Below are positions 9,880-21,109 of a stretch of DNA of 64,000 bases, one piece after another. The stretch is taken from positions 16,624,396 through 16,688,395 of the forward strand of contig OW204005.1 in the NCBI GenBank assembly GCA_934047225.1. Direction: 5' to 3'. Below the pieces are notes generated by a model that saw nothing but the letters and a program-made list of their open reading frames with translations, was not told the origin of the DNA and did not search any database. The translations under genes and the position numbers were made by a program. Source of the DNA: Ypsolopha sequella (taxonomy: Eukaryota > Arthropoda > Insecta > Lepidoptera > Ypsolophidae). Position 1 is the first letter of the stretch; each line of letters starts with the position of its first letter.

Positions 9880-10580
9880 AGAACCTTCGTGATATAATTT
9901 TATTAATTATACCTATAGAAATTGCGAAACATATCAGTCATAATCTCTTTTAATAATTTGAACCAATCAACACAAAAATAATAATCAACCCTTAATTTGT
10001 TAACTACAGTACGCGGCGATAAATAATGCATATCGAGTCGAAGCGTCATCTCTGTTGCACGAAGCTCTTAGGCCGGTGACAGAGACGACGCTCTACGAAG
10101 CCGAAGATAGCCGGTGTGCATTATATACCACCGCGTACTGTAAGTTCACTGAAAGTTGCATACAGTAACATGCACGTATGTGGATGGAGAACATCACCAG
10201 TGCCACATCGACGTGAACAAGTAGAATTGTGTAAGAAAACCGGATTCACTTGACAGCTCAAAAAATACATACGGGTTTAATTGTCAAACGGGCTAATTTG
10301 TATCGTTTGAAAATTGAAATCCCACGTTTTAAGCTGTCATGGATGGATACTATATTCTGACACCATTGCACCCTTAAGTCTTGTGGTTATATTCATATAA
10401 TTTTATTAATATAGGATCAACAAAACAAATCAGTCTTACATAATCTTTTTTATAAAACAATAATATATGAACCAATAAATAAACAACAATCAACCCGTAG
10501 TTTCTTAGGTAAGTTAACTGAAAGTTGCATCCAGTTACATGCATCGAATGGATGGAGAACATCACCAGTACCACATCGAG
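9880..10580 (+). repeat. Diverged direct repeat, two main units
   Basis: The unit at about 9880-10006 plus 10143-10210 matches 10380-10580: TAATTTTATTAAT.., ATCAGTC.., CAATCAACCC, CTGAAAGTTGCAT.CAGT and GGATGGAGAACATCACCAGT occur in the same order. The first unit is split by the MITE at 10007-10140. A weaker third echo follows at 10590-10660. Confidence 0.65.
10007..10140. mobile_element. TA-flanked MITE with CAGTACGCGG ends
   Basis: CAGTACGCGG and CCGCGTACTG form the ends, and TA precedes and follows (10005-10006, 10141-10142). It is GC-richer than its surroundings and imperfectly palindromic. The paralogous unit at 10500-10520 lacks it, which serves as the empty site. Confidence 0.85.
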
Positions 10581-10744
10581 AGGAACATATCTTTTGGTTA
10601 TAGAAATACAATTTTATTATCATAAGAATAACAAACAAATAAGTTATAAGCTCGGAAAACCCTCATTTATTAGGCTATCTTCCAAAGCGGCTTTCAAATT
10701 TGATTAGGCCTTCCGAATCCATTGCTATGCGGCCTTCGCCAATC

Positions 10745-12560
10745 TCGAGGTTGTAGAGCTGGACTCTCATATTTGTTGTGAGGTGCAATCTACCTTTGCC
10801 CACATTGGCGAAGCCTTGAGACAAGCGTTGATCTCGTCTGCTGCAGTGCCTCGTTCGATGACTGGCAGCGTCTGCCGGAAGTCACCTGCGAGCAAGACGA
10901 CAACTCCACCCATCAACATTTGGTTGCCGTGGATGTTTTGCAAGCTGTGATCGAGCGCCTCAATTGCACGCTTGTGAGACATCGTGCATTCGTCCCAGAT
11001 GATAAATTTGCACTGCTGCACTAGAGCACCGAGACCATTGCTCTTGCTTATATTGCAGGTGGGCGTTTTCGAGACCGAGTGAGCAGTTCTACCTCTACTG
11101 AGCAAGGTCGCGGCTATCCCAGAGGACGCAACAGCTAGCGCGACATTCCTATCCTTGCGCAACTGCGCCAGTCGCAAATTTAGCAGGAATGTCTTGCCTG
11201 GTGCATCTAAGAAATGAAGACCCCTTCTCTGCTCTTCACCTGGCTCACAATTTTATGGAAAATTTGCCTTTGCTCTTGTAATAGCTGGGGCTCAATTTGA
11301 GCAACTTGAGCCCCCCAAGGCTGCGGTGTCGTAACTGAGCTCCCTGAGCAAATCAGTGGACTACTTTCCTGTTTGTTGTGGGGTAGCCATGCCGAAATTA
11401 GACAGCCGTTTACCCACCATTGAGAAAACTTTGTCCTCAATAAATTTTAGCGCTTCGTTAAAATATATATTTTCGTTGGCCCTGTCCCAAAGTTGCAAGG
11501 GGTTTGAGAATCCGTAGGTGCTCAACATGATAGCAAAAAGCTTTCTCAACTTGGCCGCTGATCTACACAATACAGCGTCCTCCATCGTAGAGTTCCAGTG
11601 GCCGTCATCTTCCAAAAGTCACATTGCCTCACACGCTTCTTGGAACGTAGTTTTTTGCTGTCCGTCAACTGTTTTGAGGGCCTGAAAACTGATAAGGTCT
11701 TGGACGCGGGTCAGTAGCAACCGTAAGCAGTAACACTCAAAGTGTGTTAAGTGAACGGTATAAATTCTGCCTAGGGCATCTGACGTCTTCACATCATGCC
11801 AGCCTTCGATGGGGTTGCCTTGCACACGACGCTTCCACGCTTTCCGTGAAGCGTTCCATGCGTAATATTTTGGCACTTCCAATGGCAAAGTTCTGGCAAT
11901 TTCGTCCGTCTGGCGCAGACGGAAAAACTCGGTAAGTGTGATAGTGGGCGGTTCACTACTCAATCGCACAGGTGAGCCTCCGTGAAGTAAACGCGCTCGC
12001 CGTTGGGAAGGTGCACCGTAAGACGTGTCACTGTTGGGTGCCTCTCGTGAAGCGGCAAGCCCAATATCCGCCATGCCGCTTCGTTGCTGCTCACGTAATG
12101 ACCAGCTGTAAATACCTGCATTTCGTCTCGTGGGTCAATATTAGCATTTCCTTGCTGCTGCACAATAAATATCGCCGGGTAAGTGTCTTTGTTTATGTAC
12201 TTACAAATGTATTTAATTGCCTGAGCCGCGTTACAGAACTCCACATTAATGTGACCAATAATAATAGTCGAAAGGAGTGATGAGTACGGGACCACCCAGC
12301 TGTTGTCCACTACGACGTCTCTCATTTTATTTGTGACCGTACGTCCTCCATTCTCGGGTGCCCTGCGCCTGTACAACGGATAACCATTCTCGTTGATCTG
12401 CGTCTCTTTTAACAGCGCCCGAGGATACTTTTTGGTGCATGCCCTGTCCCACATGTACAGGGGACGTAGGGTTCAGTGCTCCACAAGGACTCATGCTCTT
12501 AGTGATCGTGTCATAGAGCTGTTTGTCCAAGTTGGGGTCGGGCAGCTCTGCTGATATCAC
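10745..12560 (-). pseudogene. Decayed Helitron Rep/helicase gene (3' two thirds)
   Basis: Read on the minus strand from 12560 downwards, blocks of the Helitron RepHel protein appear in order across several frames: ISAELPDPNLDKQLY..CGALNPTSP and YPRALLKETQINENGYPLYRRR (Helitron-like N region), AAQAIKYICKYINKD, GHYVSSNEAAWRIL, TLTEFFRLRQ.., the link with AKLRKLFAIML, and a Pif1-type SF1 helicase. The helicase Walker A is damaged (DAPGKTF where the family has a GTGKT loop), while Walker B is readable (FIIWDECTMSH), followed by LLAGDFRQTLPV. It ends near 10745 before the C-terminal helicase motifs. Frameshifts lie near 12450, 11970, 11617, 11400 and 11200. It is non-functional and no Helitron ends are found around it. 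Confidence 0.9.
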
Positions 12561-12599
12561 TTCATCGATTTGGTTCGGACGCTTTTTTTTTTAACCAGA

Positions 12600-13220
12600 G
12601 CATCTCCAATTAATTATGTAATTTCAGGGTTCCCTGCCCGAAAACTTGACCAACTTAGTATTGCAGCTTTGTTTTATAAAATTTAAATATTTTTGCGAAA
12701 TTCTAATAAAAAAATATTAATTACTTAAGCTCAAATATAATCTGCTTACTAAAATTAAATAAACACGCAAAAAAGCTTAATTGCATCTATCAAGATAACC
12801 TTTACAAGCGAAAAATAAATAAAAAGACTATTATTCGTTTTTTCCTTAAGGTATGGTTAACATCGATTTAAATATTCGTTTACTTACACCATTTCAATAA
12901 GAGCCGTTATGTATTTTTGCCTTTCGGTTATTATCATCATTTCGAAATATGTTTATTGCCAAAATTCAATAAGGTGAGTTATTTTTTTTATCCTAATAAA
13001 AAAACTACAGTAAGAGTCAATCTTTTTAATCCTTTTTGTATAAGTGATTTTAATATAGTTTTCCCAATCAGTTTTCTAGTAGTTTTCTGGATTAAGCAGT
13101 TTGGCCACAAACAGCTATCTCAGGAAATAAAGGGAGTAGGAAAACGATTCCCAGACCAAAAGATGGAGAAAAAATCAGACGTTTAGAAAATGCAATAAAA
13201 CGTGTTTTGGAAAAATGTTA
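12600..13220. other. AT-rich gap without recognisable features
   Basis: Very AT-rich sequence with homopolymer runs. A plus-strand 89-codon frame at 12917 has no recognisable motif. Confidence 0.5.
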
Positions 13221-13258
13221 CTTATTTAATTTTCCATTTAAGGTGACGATATATATAC

Positions 13259-13522
13259 AGGGTGGAAAAAATTTAAGGGCCCTGGAGGGGAGCTACCTTA
13301 AATCCTTTAGTTAGCTTATTTTACTGAAAGGAAACATTCCTTTATTTTTTAAAAGAAACAAAACTGCATTCAAAGATCTTCTAAAATTTGCTTGTCTCAC
13401 CACCCGGGAATCGAACCAACAAAAAATTTAAAAAAATTCAGTTTTGTTTCTTTTAAAAAATAAAGGAATGTCTTCTTTCAGTAAAATGAGCTAATTAAAG
13501 GATTTAAGGTAGTTCCCATCCA
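13259..13522. repeat. Palindromic MITE, family D
   Basis: GGAGCTACCTTAAATCCTTT and AAAGGATTTAAGGTAGTTCC are inverted, with arms of about 90 bp extending to AGAAACAAAACTG/CAGTTTTGTTTCT. The direct repeat CGATATATATACA stands on both sides (about 13248 and 13522), so it may have duplicated its target or share an insertion hotspot. Confidence 0.8.
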
Positions 13523-13530
13523 CGATATAT

Positions 13531-13799
13531 ATACAAGGTGACTTTTTGATCATCGTCCAAATTCATACTGGAGGTTTGGTAAGTGATCGTTATCATCAAT
13601 CGATAACAATTTTTGTGAAATTCGTATAGTAAAATTTCGACTTCCCATAGTAATTCACTCCCAGTCCTGAGTGAATCACTATGAGGAGTCGAAATTTCAT
13701 TTTATGAAATTTACAAAAATCGTTATTGGTTCATGATGCTGATCATTTACCAAGGCTCAAATATGGATTTGGACGATGTTCACAAAATCACCTTGTATA
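13531..13799. repeat. Palindromic MITE, family B, copy 3
   Basis: It has the same terminal ATACAAGGTGACTTTTTGAT and internal order as 8532-8800, and abuts the family D element. Confidence 0.85.
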
Positions 13800-15463
13800 G
13801 TATATATTATTTAATCTATATATATAAAAAGAGAAGTCCTGACTGACTGATTCATTCACTGACTCATTCACTGACTCATCAACGCACAGCCCAAACCCTT
13901 CGACCTAGAAAGCTGAAATTTTGCACAAAGCTTCCCTTTGTAATGTAAACAAGGAATAAGAAAGGGTTTTTCGAAATTCTACCCCTAAGGGGGTGAAACG
14001 GGGGTCCAAAGTTTGTATGGGGAAACAAGATTAGTTAGACTATTTTATTCGAGACTTCACAGGAGTACTCCTATTCATAAATGAGTAAACACGTGTTTCA
14101 GGTTTTTTCAGAATTCAACCCCTAAAAGGGGGAAATGGGGTGACAAAGTCTGAAAATCAACATGGGTATCGTTTGTATGGTTTATCGGGTCGCTGATTAC
14201 AAAAACAACAAAGATTTTAAAATACAACGTGGTGGACGTGAAAAGGGGCTTTTCCAGAATTCAACCCCTAAAAGGGAGAAATGGGGTGACCAAGTCTGAA
14301 AACCAACATGGGTATCGTTCATATGGTTTATCGGGTCGCTGATTAGGAAAACAACAACGATTTCTAAATCTAACGTAGTGAACGTGAAATAACATCATTT
14401 CCTGTTGGGGTACGATGGGGTTGAAATTTTGAAATGTGTAAATATCAATATGGGTGTCGTTTTTATGGTTTTTTTAGACGTTAATTACGAAAATGGCATC
14501 GATTTTGAAGTTTGAAAATTCTTGAAAGTATGTGTGCCAGAGCAAATCGGCTGTAACAGACGGACAGACAGACAGCCACACAAGTGATCCTATTAGGGTT
14601 CCATTTTTTCCTTTTGAGGTATCTATATATCAAACTATCTATCCAAAATCTATCTATCTATCTGTCTGTCTATCTATCTATCTATATCCCAGCAAAATAT
14701 CTTTGGAACGGAAGGTGGTACATCCCTGTGGGTTGGACCACGGGGTGCCAAAAAAAGTTTTTTTTTTTAAATTTCAAAACTTTGACTGCCTGTATATCCC
14801 GAACGGCTGGAGTTAAACCCATGTTGATGGGTGTCTAGGAAAATGTCTCGACGAGATCGGTCTGCCGAAAGTGTCAAAACTTTACAGGCCCGTATCTCCC
14901 ATGTTCATGATACTCTAAGAAAAGGGTTCGGCGAGATCTAGACGACGACGCCGGTAAAAAAAAAACGAAAATAAAAAATTGACAAAATTTTGATCGGCCA
15001 TATCTCCCGAACGGATAAGCGTAGGGAGTTCGGGTTTTAACTATAGTGATCGGTCAAGCTGGGGCTACACCACCAAAAAAAAATTAATTTGTCAGGTTTT
15101 GACAGTTTTTTCACAGGTCCAAAAAAGTATTCCGATTTACATGAAACTCGGTATCAAGGGGCATTCGGGGTCGCTGATTACGCTGCCATATACAAATTTG
15201 ACATTCTTTGACAACTGATAGGGATTTTGATACTTTTTCGGAAAAACTTTGATCGGTGAGTTCCTTTTTTTGGCACTCTGGCGAGGCAGAAGGCCGAGCT
15301 AAGCTCCACGAGGCCGAAGGCCGATTAGTGTGTTTCTAGCGAGGCCGAATAACGAGCATGTGAGTTTTTCGGCCGAGCACTACACCTTGACTCCCAGAGG
15401 GAGTGAGAGCACTTATAATGTTTGTTTCTGATCCTATTAGGGTTCCATTTTTTCCTTTTCGCA

Positions 15464-15625
15464 ATGACGATTAGTAAGTCTCAGGGTCAGTCACTGAAAA
15501 CAGCAGGAATTGATCTTAGGGGGGACTGCTTCGCGCACGGCCAGTTTTACGTAGCCTGCTCGAGAGTGAGCTCACCTAGCAGCCTGGTCGTGTTAACAGC
15601 TGAGGGCAGAATTTCTAATGTATAA
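15464..15625 (+). pseudogene. C-terminal fragment of a Helitron Pif1-like helicase
   Basis: The 54-codon reading [15 protein letters not shown]-like..[13 protein letters not shown] matches the last conserved motifs (V and VI) of Pif1-family helicases; the arginine of the CSRV motif is present. It ends in TAA at 15623-15625, about 180 bp before the element's 3' end, which is where the protein ends in autonomous Helitrons. Nothing upstream of motif V is left, so it is a relic of the parent element. Confidence 0.85.
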
Positions 15626-15776
15626 AGAGGTACTTCATGTATGAATTTAAAAAAACCAATAGGTAATAGGCCCCGCCAAAGAGACTTTACCTGAAGATCA
15701 AATAATTGTACCAAAAACACTCCAAACCAGATTTAAATACGCTCTATAAAAATTAGTACACAAAAACTAAATCAAC

Positions 15777-15803
15777 GCGGGCGAAGCCGCGGGCAAAAGC
15801 TAG
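15777..15803 (+). terminator. Helitron 3' hairpin and CTAG end
   Basis: The stem GCGG/CCGC with loop GCGAAG is followed by GGGCAAAAG and CTAG. This is the rolling-circle replication stop signal of Helitrons, not a transcription terminator. Confidence 0.85.
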
Positions 15804-15919
15804 TATTATATATTACAATTATAAGTTACAAGGCGAATCGGGTCAATTTATATTTCCTGAACAATACAAGTACTCCTGCCAAATAACAACTTTGCAGCCT
15901 TGTATAACAAATAACTATT

Positions 15920-16140
15920 AAAATAATATTATGGTTAGTCTTTTTACTTGGATATAGGCTATAGTTTGTATCCAGGCGATGGGCAGTTCCCTAGGGATAT
16001 AATAGCCATTAATTACATTGGCGTGGGTAATTTCTGGAACTACTGAACTGATTTTGAAAATTCCTTCATTGTTGTAATGGTTAGAGTTCACTTGGACAAA
16101 GGCCATTATATAGTTTGTTGTCTGAAGACTAGCAGTTTCC
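15920..16140 (-). repeat. Dispersed repeat related to 34180-34640 (inverted)
   Basis: On the minus strand the text CCAAGTGAACTCTAACCAT, then GGAATTTTCAAAATC and CAGTAGTTCC, matches units at 34.2-34.4 kb. It is non-coding. Confidence 0.6.
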
Positions 16141-16308
16141 AAGAGACATAGTTATTAATTTCACTAGCACGGTTAAAACCGTGAATACAAAAATAAATGA
16201 CATCCCACCAAAAACATAAATGTGAAAAAGGGGCCGAGTTCAAAGGCAGTGCGGGATTGTCGGCTTTGCCGAAAAAAGAATTGAGAAGAAATTGGGTGCC
16301 GAGATCCA

Positions 16309-16992
16309 TGGAGGTTCCTTCAGTCATATATAACTGCAATAATGTGGGTACCTACAACGTTCTTCACTTGTTTTGAAAAGGAAGTTTGTTTGGGGTCCTT
16401 GCTACTGAAAACGTCGATCTTGGCAAGTTTTCAAGGGCAATTATGATGTTTCCGTGTTCTTCAAGTTGTTGGGGAAAGCTAAATCTCTCACGACACGGTA
16501 AGTGTCCTCCACCAAAGCCGCCAGTAGTAAAGCTCTTCGGTTCACAAAAGACTTGTCGGTTTCTTTGTCAATTCCGTTTGCTATACATTTAAAAATACTC
16601 CACTCTTGCACTCGATGGTCGAACATGAGCTGTTTCCAATCATATTATTTGCCATTTTCAACACAATTATGCTGAACATTAATTATTTACTCGTCGCCAA
16701 AAATATTGTGTTTTTAGTTATTTAATTAAATAAAAGACCGTTATACGTATCACTTTATATTCTTCGGAAAACAGAATGACCAAAGCTCGTGTTACCCACT
16801 CTTGCTCAACATAAAATAAAAACAAATCTACCTTCAAACATCACAATCGTAACCGTTGAAACTTTAGCTGTGAAAAATTGTTAAGATCTACGTATTCAGT
16901 AGCAAGGACCCCAACAAACTTTCATTAAAACAAGTGAAGAACGTTGTACATTTTTGCAGTTATAATGAATGACTGAAGGAACCTCCACAGAA
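16309..16992. mobile_element. Element with ~100-bp inverted ends around a Gag scrap
   Basis: The left arm (GGAGGTTCCTTCAGTCAT.. to GGGGTCCTTGCTACTGAAAA, 16309-16415) and right arm (TCAGTAGCAAGGACCCCAAC.. to GACTGAAGGAACCTCC, 16885-16992) are inverted. The interior carries a retroelement Gag fragment on the minus strand. This is either a chimeric non-autonomous element or an inverted duplication. Confidence 0.65.
16441..16626 (-). pseudogene. LTR-retrotransposon Gag-like fragment
   Basis: About 60 codons read with the pattern seen in insect Ty3/gypsy-type Gag: an EWSIFK segment, then a KSFVNRRALLLAALVEDTY block and RDLAFP. The family has W..F...F, an ALLL..G.DTY block and a RDL.xP stretch at this place. 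No protease, RT or LTR is seen nearby, so it is an isolated scrap. The short length limits certainty. Confidence 0.45.
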
Positions 16993-16999
16993 CTAGGTA

Positions 17000-19317
17000 T
17001 AGTCTCTATCTGAGGGACCTAAGGGTGAAATTTGTGCGCAGACCTTCCCTCGCTACGTCGCTTTTTGTTCAAGATGTTTCCCCGGTATTATTCTGTATCT
17101 TTAGCAGTTCTTTATAGCACAAGTGTATCTAAAAGAAAATAATATCTGAAAATCACTTGTTTAAAATTTTCTGTGAAATTATATGCAGATAAGAACTTGA
17201 CTTTGACTCACTTAGTTTTGCCGCTTTTATTTATTTATATTTATATTTGGGAAACAAACAGTTTAACATTACATAAAAACAATACACAACCAAATTACAC
17301 AAACCAGCAAAGTCTCCACAAACCAGCAAAGTTTCCACAAACCAGCAAAGTTTCCATATCGTAAAATTTATACGTATTGATAAGTTTACTGTAGTACTCA
17401 GGATGCAAGTTCTTCTTGCATTTGTCCAGAATTTTAATTGTAATGTTTTTATAATCTTTACCAAAAGCAAACCTTTTATTTGTAAAAATATAACCTACAA
17501 AGATAATAAAACCAAGCTGCAAAAAATACTCGCAACGAAACGAAAAACATAAAATTAGGGTGAGCCACGGAGCATTTCAAAATACCGCCCGGGGAGAGTT
17601 GGGCATAAAAGACGACCCAAAAGCGTTCATCCTTCTACTCTTTGCCCATGAGAAAAATAATAGTCCTCGAAAACACGCAAACATACTCCACAAAGGTCCA
17701 TCAATCCTCCTTACAAACACCCTGTGGGGTAAATGTGGAAAGGAGATGGGGTAATTCAGATGTTAGAATGAAAGAGAGGTATGGAGAGAGCGATCGATAC
17801 TGTAGTCTGGAAAAGTTCACCCACGCACTGGTTTGGCTATTATTATTACCTCTCTCACTCCCTCTTCCGTTCCCTTCTGGGGCTTAGTGGGAATGTTGAC
17901 AAAGGTTGAAATTCGGTTGAATTAACAAAGGCATTGCTTACTTTGGTTTAGGTGGAGTTTTTGAGAGTTGAGTTGAAACGACTTCACCACTTATAATTAC
18001 ATGTTTTGAAAATTAATTTTTGGAATAGTTCACGTGAATAACGATTGATGAATAATTCAATTTGTTAGATAAGTAACTTATTATGACTCCTTGATGCCTT
18101 TTGTCATATTCAACCTCAGAACTCAGAACAATACATATAGAGTATGACATAGCCAAAACAAAAACCAGTTCCGGGCGTGGCTTATTCTATTTTACGATAG
18201 CGCGCGGGGGGAAATTCGTCCCGGTCTCTAAGCTCGCGTCACCATAGCAAAAATACGAATAGAGTGGACGAGGCAGAGTCAAAAGTAAAACGTATTTTAT
18301 TTTATCTAATTTATTAGTGTATTTCGATCATCGTCACACGGCATTGATCCTACTTGCTATCACGTCGGGACGTAAATTTATTATGGTCGGCTAAAAGTGG
18401 TTTTTTGAGTGTTTGATTTATCAGTTGACCCTCGGAACATTTCAGACACTCCTTTAGAGATACATAATAATATTGTGACGGTTAATTGTCACCATTACCC
18501 ATTCTTTAAATATTTTTCGCCCGTTGAGCTGGTTTTACACTTGCGGGAAAATAAAATGGACCAAAAATTTCTTTACAAAAATTTTTTAATAAAGTTGTTA
18601 ATACAAAAAGTGGAAACTAACAAATATTCTCAGAAGGAATGCACCACGTCACTATCTATCTCACTGTAGCCTATATCAATTATGCCTCTCTCATTCAACC
18701 ACGTTTAACTGCGTTACTATCTCATTCCAACTCATTTTAAATAGCGTCACTATTTATCTCACTCTAACGCGTGTTAAATGGCATTTCTAATGAACGTCAA
18801 ATATTTTTACTGCCCGCCACTCTTTCATTCTAAATTCTAATTATTTAAAAAAATACGCAGCTCCTTTGGTAGTAAAATAGCAATAACTTTTTTTTCAAAA
18901 GTAATACACAGAAATTGCCAGATCATTTGAAAAACAATATTTGATGAGCCGTTATTTAAGACAATTTGCAAAACTAACACAGGACATTTTTTTTCAGGGT
19001 GTGGTATCGAACTAACCTAATTAAAAAAAATTGCTCATAAATTGTGTTTTTATTTTTCTTCCTGATGTAACAGCATTTCAAGGTTTATTTTTGACTTTAT
19101 CAATGGCATGACTATTCAGAGTTGCGCAACAAAAATTTTATTCTTAGAATTTAGAACTGGTTAGCTTCGACTCTCAAAAATCTATTCGAATTTATAAAAG
19201 TACCATCAACTCGAAGACTATCTACTTTTTGCTGAGGTCATAATTTGATATTCTGGTCATGAGCTGGCCTACCAGCCTTCCAAGGGAAAGCGTTGACTTT
19301 TGGGCCACCTGTTTACC
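17000..19317. other. Mostly unannotated AT-rich DNA
   Basis: I see no coding region. There is a 21-bp tandem repeat at about 17298-17358 (CACAAACCAGCAAAGTTTC, three units). The segment 17560-17890 is GC-richer and looks unlike its surroundings, but I recognise no motif in it. Confidence 0.45.
17298..17358. repeat. 21-bp tandem repeat, three units
   Basis: CACAAACCAGCAAAGTYTC recurs head to tail three times, with one C/T difference in the first copy. Confidence 0.85.
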
Positions 19318-21106
19318 CTTGGGATAAATCGCCAAGTGTTTAAAATATAGAAATTTATTTGTATCATAGTTTGAAATGTTCAGGTCCCTTTACGCAAAAT
19401 GCAAAAAAACAAAACTCTTTTAGGATTAATTTGTTGTCCCTATGTTTGTCTGTTTGTCCGTTTGTCTAGGCAATTTTTCTGGGTAAAATCAATAAATGCT
19501 AATATTTACAGCCCTGTAAAATATACATATTATAACGTTTTTATGGCCTTTTGTTTAACTTTTTCATACAAATTTTCTCCTTATGAAAATATAGAGATCA
19601 ACACTTGACATAATATTTTGCATTTGAAAGAAAGCACAGAAAGGAACTGTAGAACAAATAATGTAAAAAATATAAAACCATATCTTTCTATTCTAAAGGG
19701 ATTAACAATTTACTGTTTGTTCAATGTGGCGATAGCTTTGTTTATTATTTTTTTTTCTTTGTTACAAAGATAACAAATATATTCATACAAGGTTTTCCTT
19801 AAGGACTATTTCTCCGAATTTGTAACAAAATATTAAGAAATAATTATAACGGTAAAGTACAACTTTTAGCTAAGACAATTTATTGTTAAAAGTTTGCTAA
19901 ATGCATAAACATATTTTAATGATATGATGGTATCTTCAAAATAATTGGGTTTTCCATAAGCGTGATATCAGATTATTTAAGAAATTTACGGCTGGTATCA
20001 CGACGACGGATAAGCCAATTATTTTATTACTATTGTAATATAATTAAAAATATGTTAATGCATATAATGCAAATATGTTAACTATAAGTTTTCTTAACTA
20101 AAAGTTGTATTTTTACTTATTGAAATTGTATTTCTCATCAAGAAGTGCAAGATGACAAGATATTCAAAATAATTTAATTGAATTTGTGAAATGGTTTCAG
20201 GTCAAAACAGTTTTCCATGAAACGGTAATTGTTTATACTTAGCAAAGTGTGTAAACTTAGTCATCTTAACATGAACGACGCCTGTATTTCTCTCTTTTTT
20301 ATTTCCAGTATAGATAAAAATATACAAACTTGTTAAACTTTGTGTAAAAACGAGGCAATATTGACGATATCCTGACAGCTATTATGATGTTGTTTTATCA
20401 AATTTTGCTTTTTGGGCTGTATAGAGACGTAGTTAGTTGGCACTAGAATGTACTCATGAAAAAAGATATGAAGAAAATAAGCTGTAGACTTTACATTCGG
20501 TTTATACCGATTGTATGAATTTTATTAATTGTATTAAGAAAAATACAGGGGTAAAGGGACCTCTTAAGGAAAACCTTGTATTAAACTATTTTTTACCTTA
20601 GTAAAAAATAATTCAAGGAAAAAAATAAACAAAGCTATCGCCACATTGAACAGTAGAAAATTAATCCCTTTAGAATAGAACAACATGGTTTTCATATTTT
20701 TTACATTATTTGTTCAACAATTCCTTTCTGTGTTGACTTTTAAATGCATAATATTATCTCAAGTGTTCATCCCTACATTTTCATAGTGAGAAAATTTGTA
20801 TGAAAAACGTAAAAAGAAAACGTAATATAAATAAAAACGTCAAAAGTATGTTTTTACAGCTCTATAGAGGGCCGTTAATATTGGTATTTATTAATTTTAC
20901 CCAGAAAAAATTGTCTAGACAAACGGACAGACAGACAAACATAGGGATAACAAATTAATCCTAAAAGAGTTTCATTGTTTTCATTTTGCGTAACAGAACC
21001 TGAACATGTACCGACAGGATTATCTACGATCTAATAATTTTGCCATGCACTGTAAATATTTCAAAATAAATTTCTATATTTTAAATGCTTGGCGATTTAT
21101 CCCAAG
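19318..21106. mobile_element. 1.79-kb element with ~500-bp inverted arms
   Basis: CTTGGGATAAATCGCCAAG at the left and CTTGGCGATTTATCCCAAG at the right form the ends. The inverted arms continue to about 19815 and 20560 and include GTTTGTCTGTTTGTCCGTTT and TGGCGATAGCTTTGTTTAT. The 750-bp spacer is different and shares 20125-20445 with an inverted copy at 38255-38575. There is no coding frame. Non-autonomous foldback-type element; superfamily unknown. Confidence 0.8.
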
Positions 21107-21109
21107 TAA

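Larger units (their letters stand above)
9108..13249. mobile_element. Region bounded by 28-bp inverted repeats
   Basis: The 28 bp from TCGTCACCTTAAAG at 9108-9135 recur inverted at 13222-13249 with one mismatch. The 4.1 kb between holds the Helitron remnant (10745-12560) and AT-rich DNA with repeated TTTTGCCAAAAT motifs near both ends. It may be one DNA transposon later filled with other insertions, or two solo ends. No target duplication is clear. Confidence 0.45.
13815..15803 (+). mobile_element. Helitron with complete ends (1.99 kb, non-autonomous)
   Basis: It starts TCTATATATATAAAAAGAG after an A and ends CTAG before a T, the canonical A|T target without target duplication. A GC-rich hairpin (GCGGGCGAAGCCGC, 15777-15790) stands 9-10 bp before the end. 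A truncated antisense relative lies at 39188-40495. The inside holds pyrimidine-rich TATC/TGTC microsatellites (14636-14690), GAGGCCGAAGGCCGA repeats (15270-15345) and a helicase C-terminal scrap. It lacks Rep and so depends on another Helitron. Confidence 0.9.

Noticed and set aside
14532..14838. Two overlapping small plus-strand frames (YIKLSIYLS-type)
   Set aside because: They are translations of the TATC/TGTC microsatellite within the Helitron; the counterpart at 39608-40002 is the same artefact.
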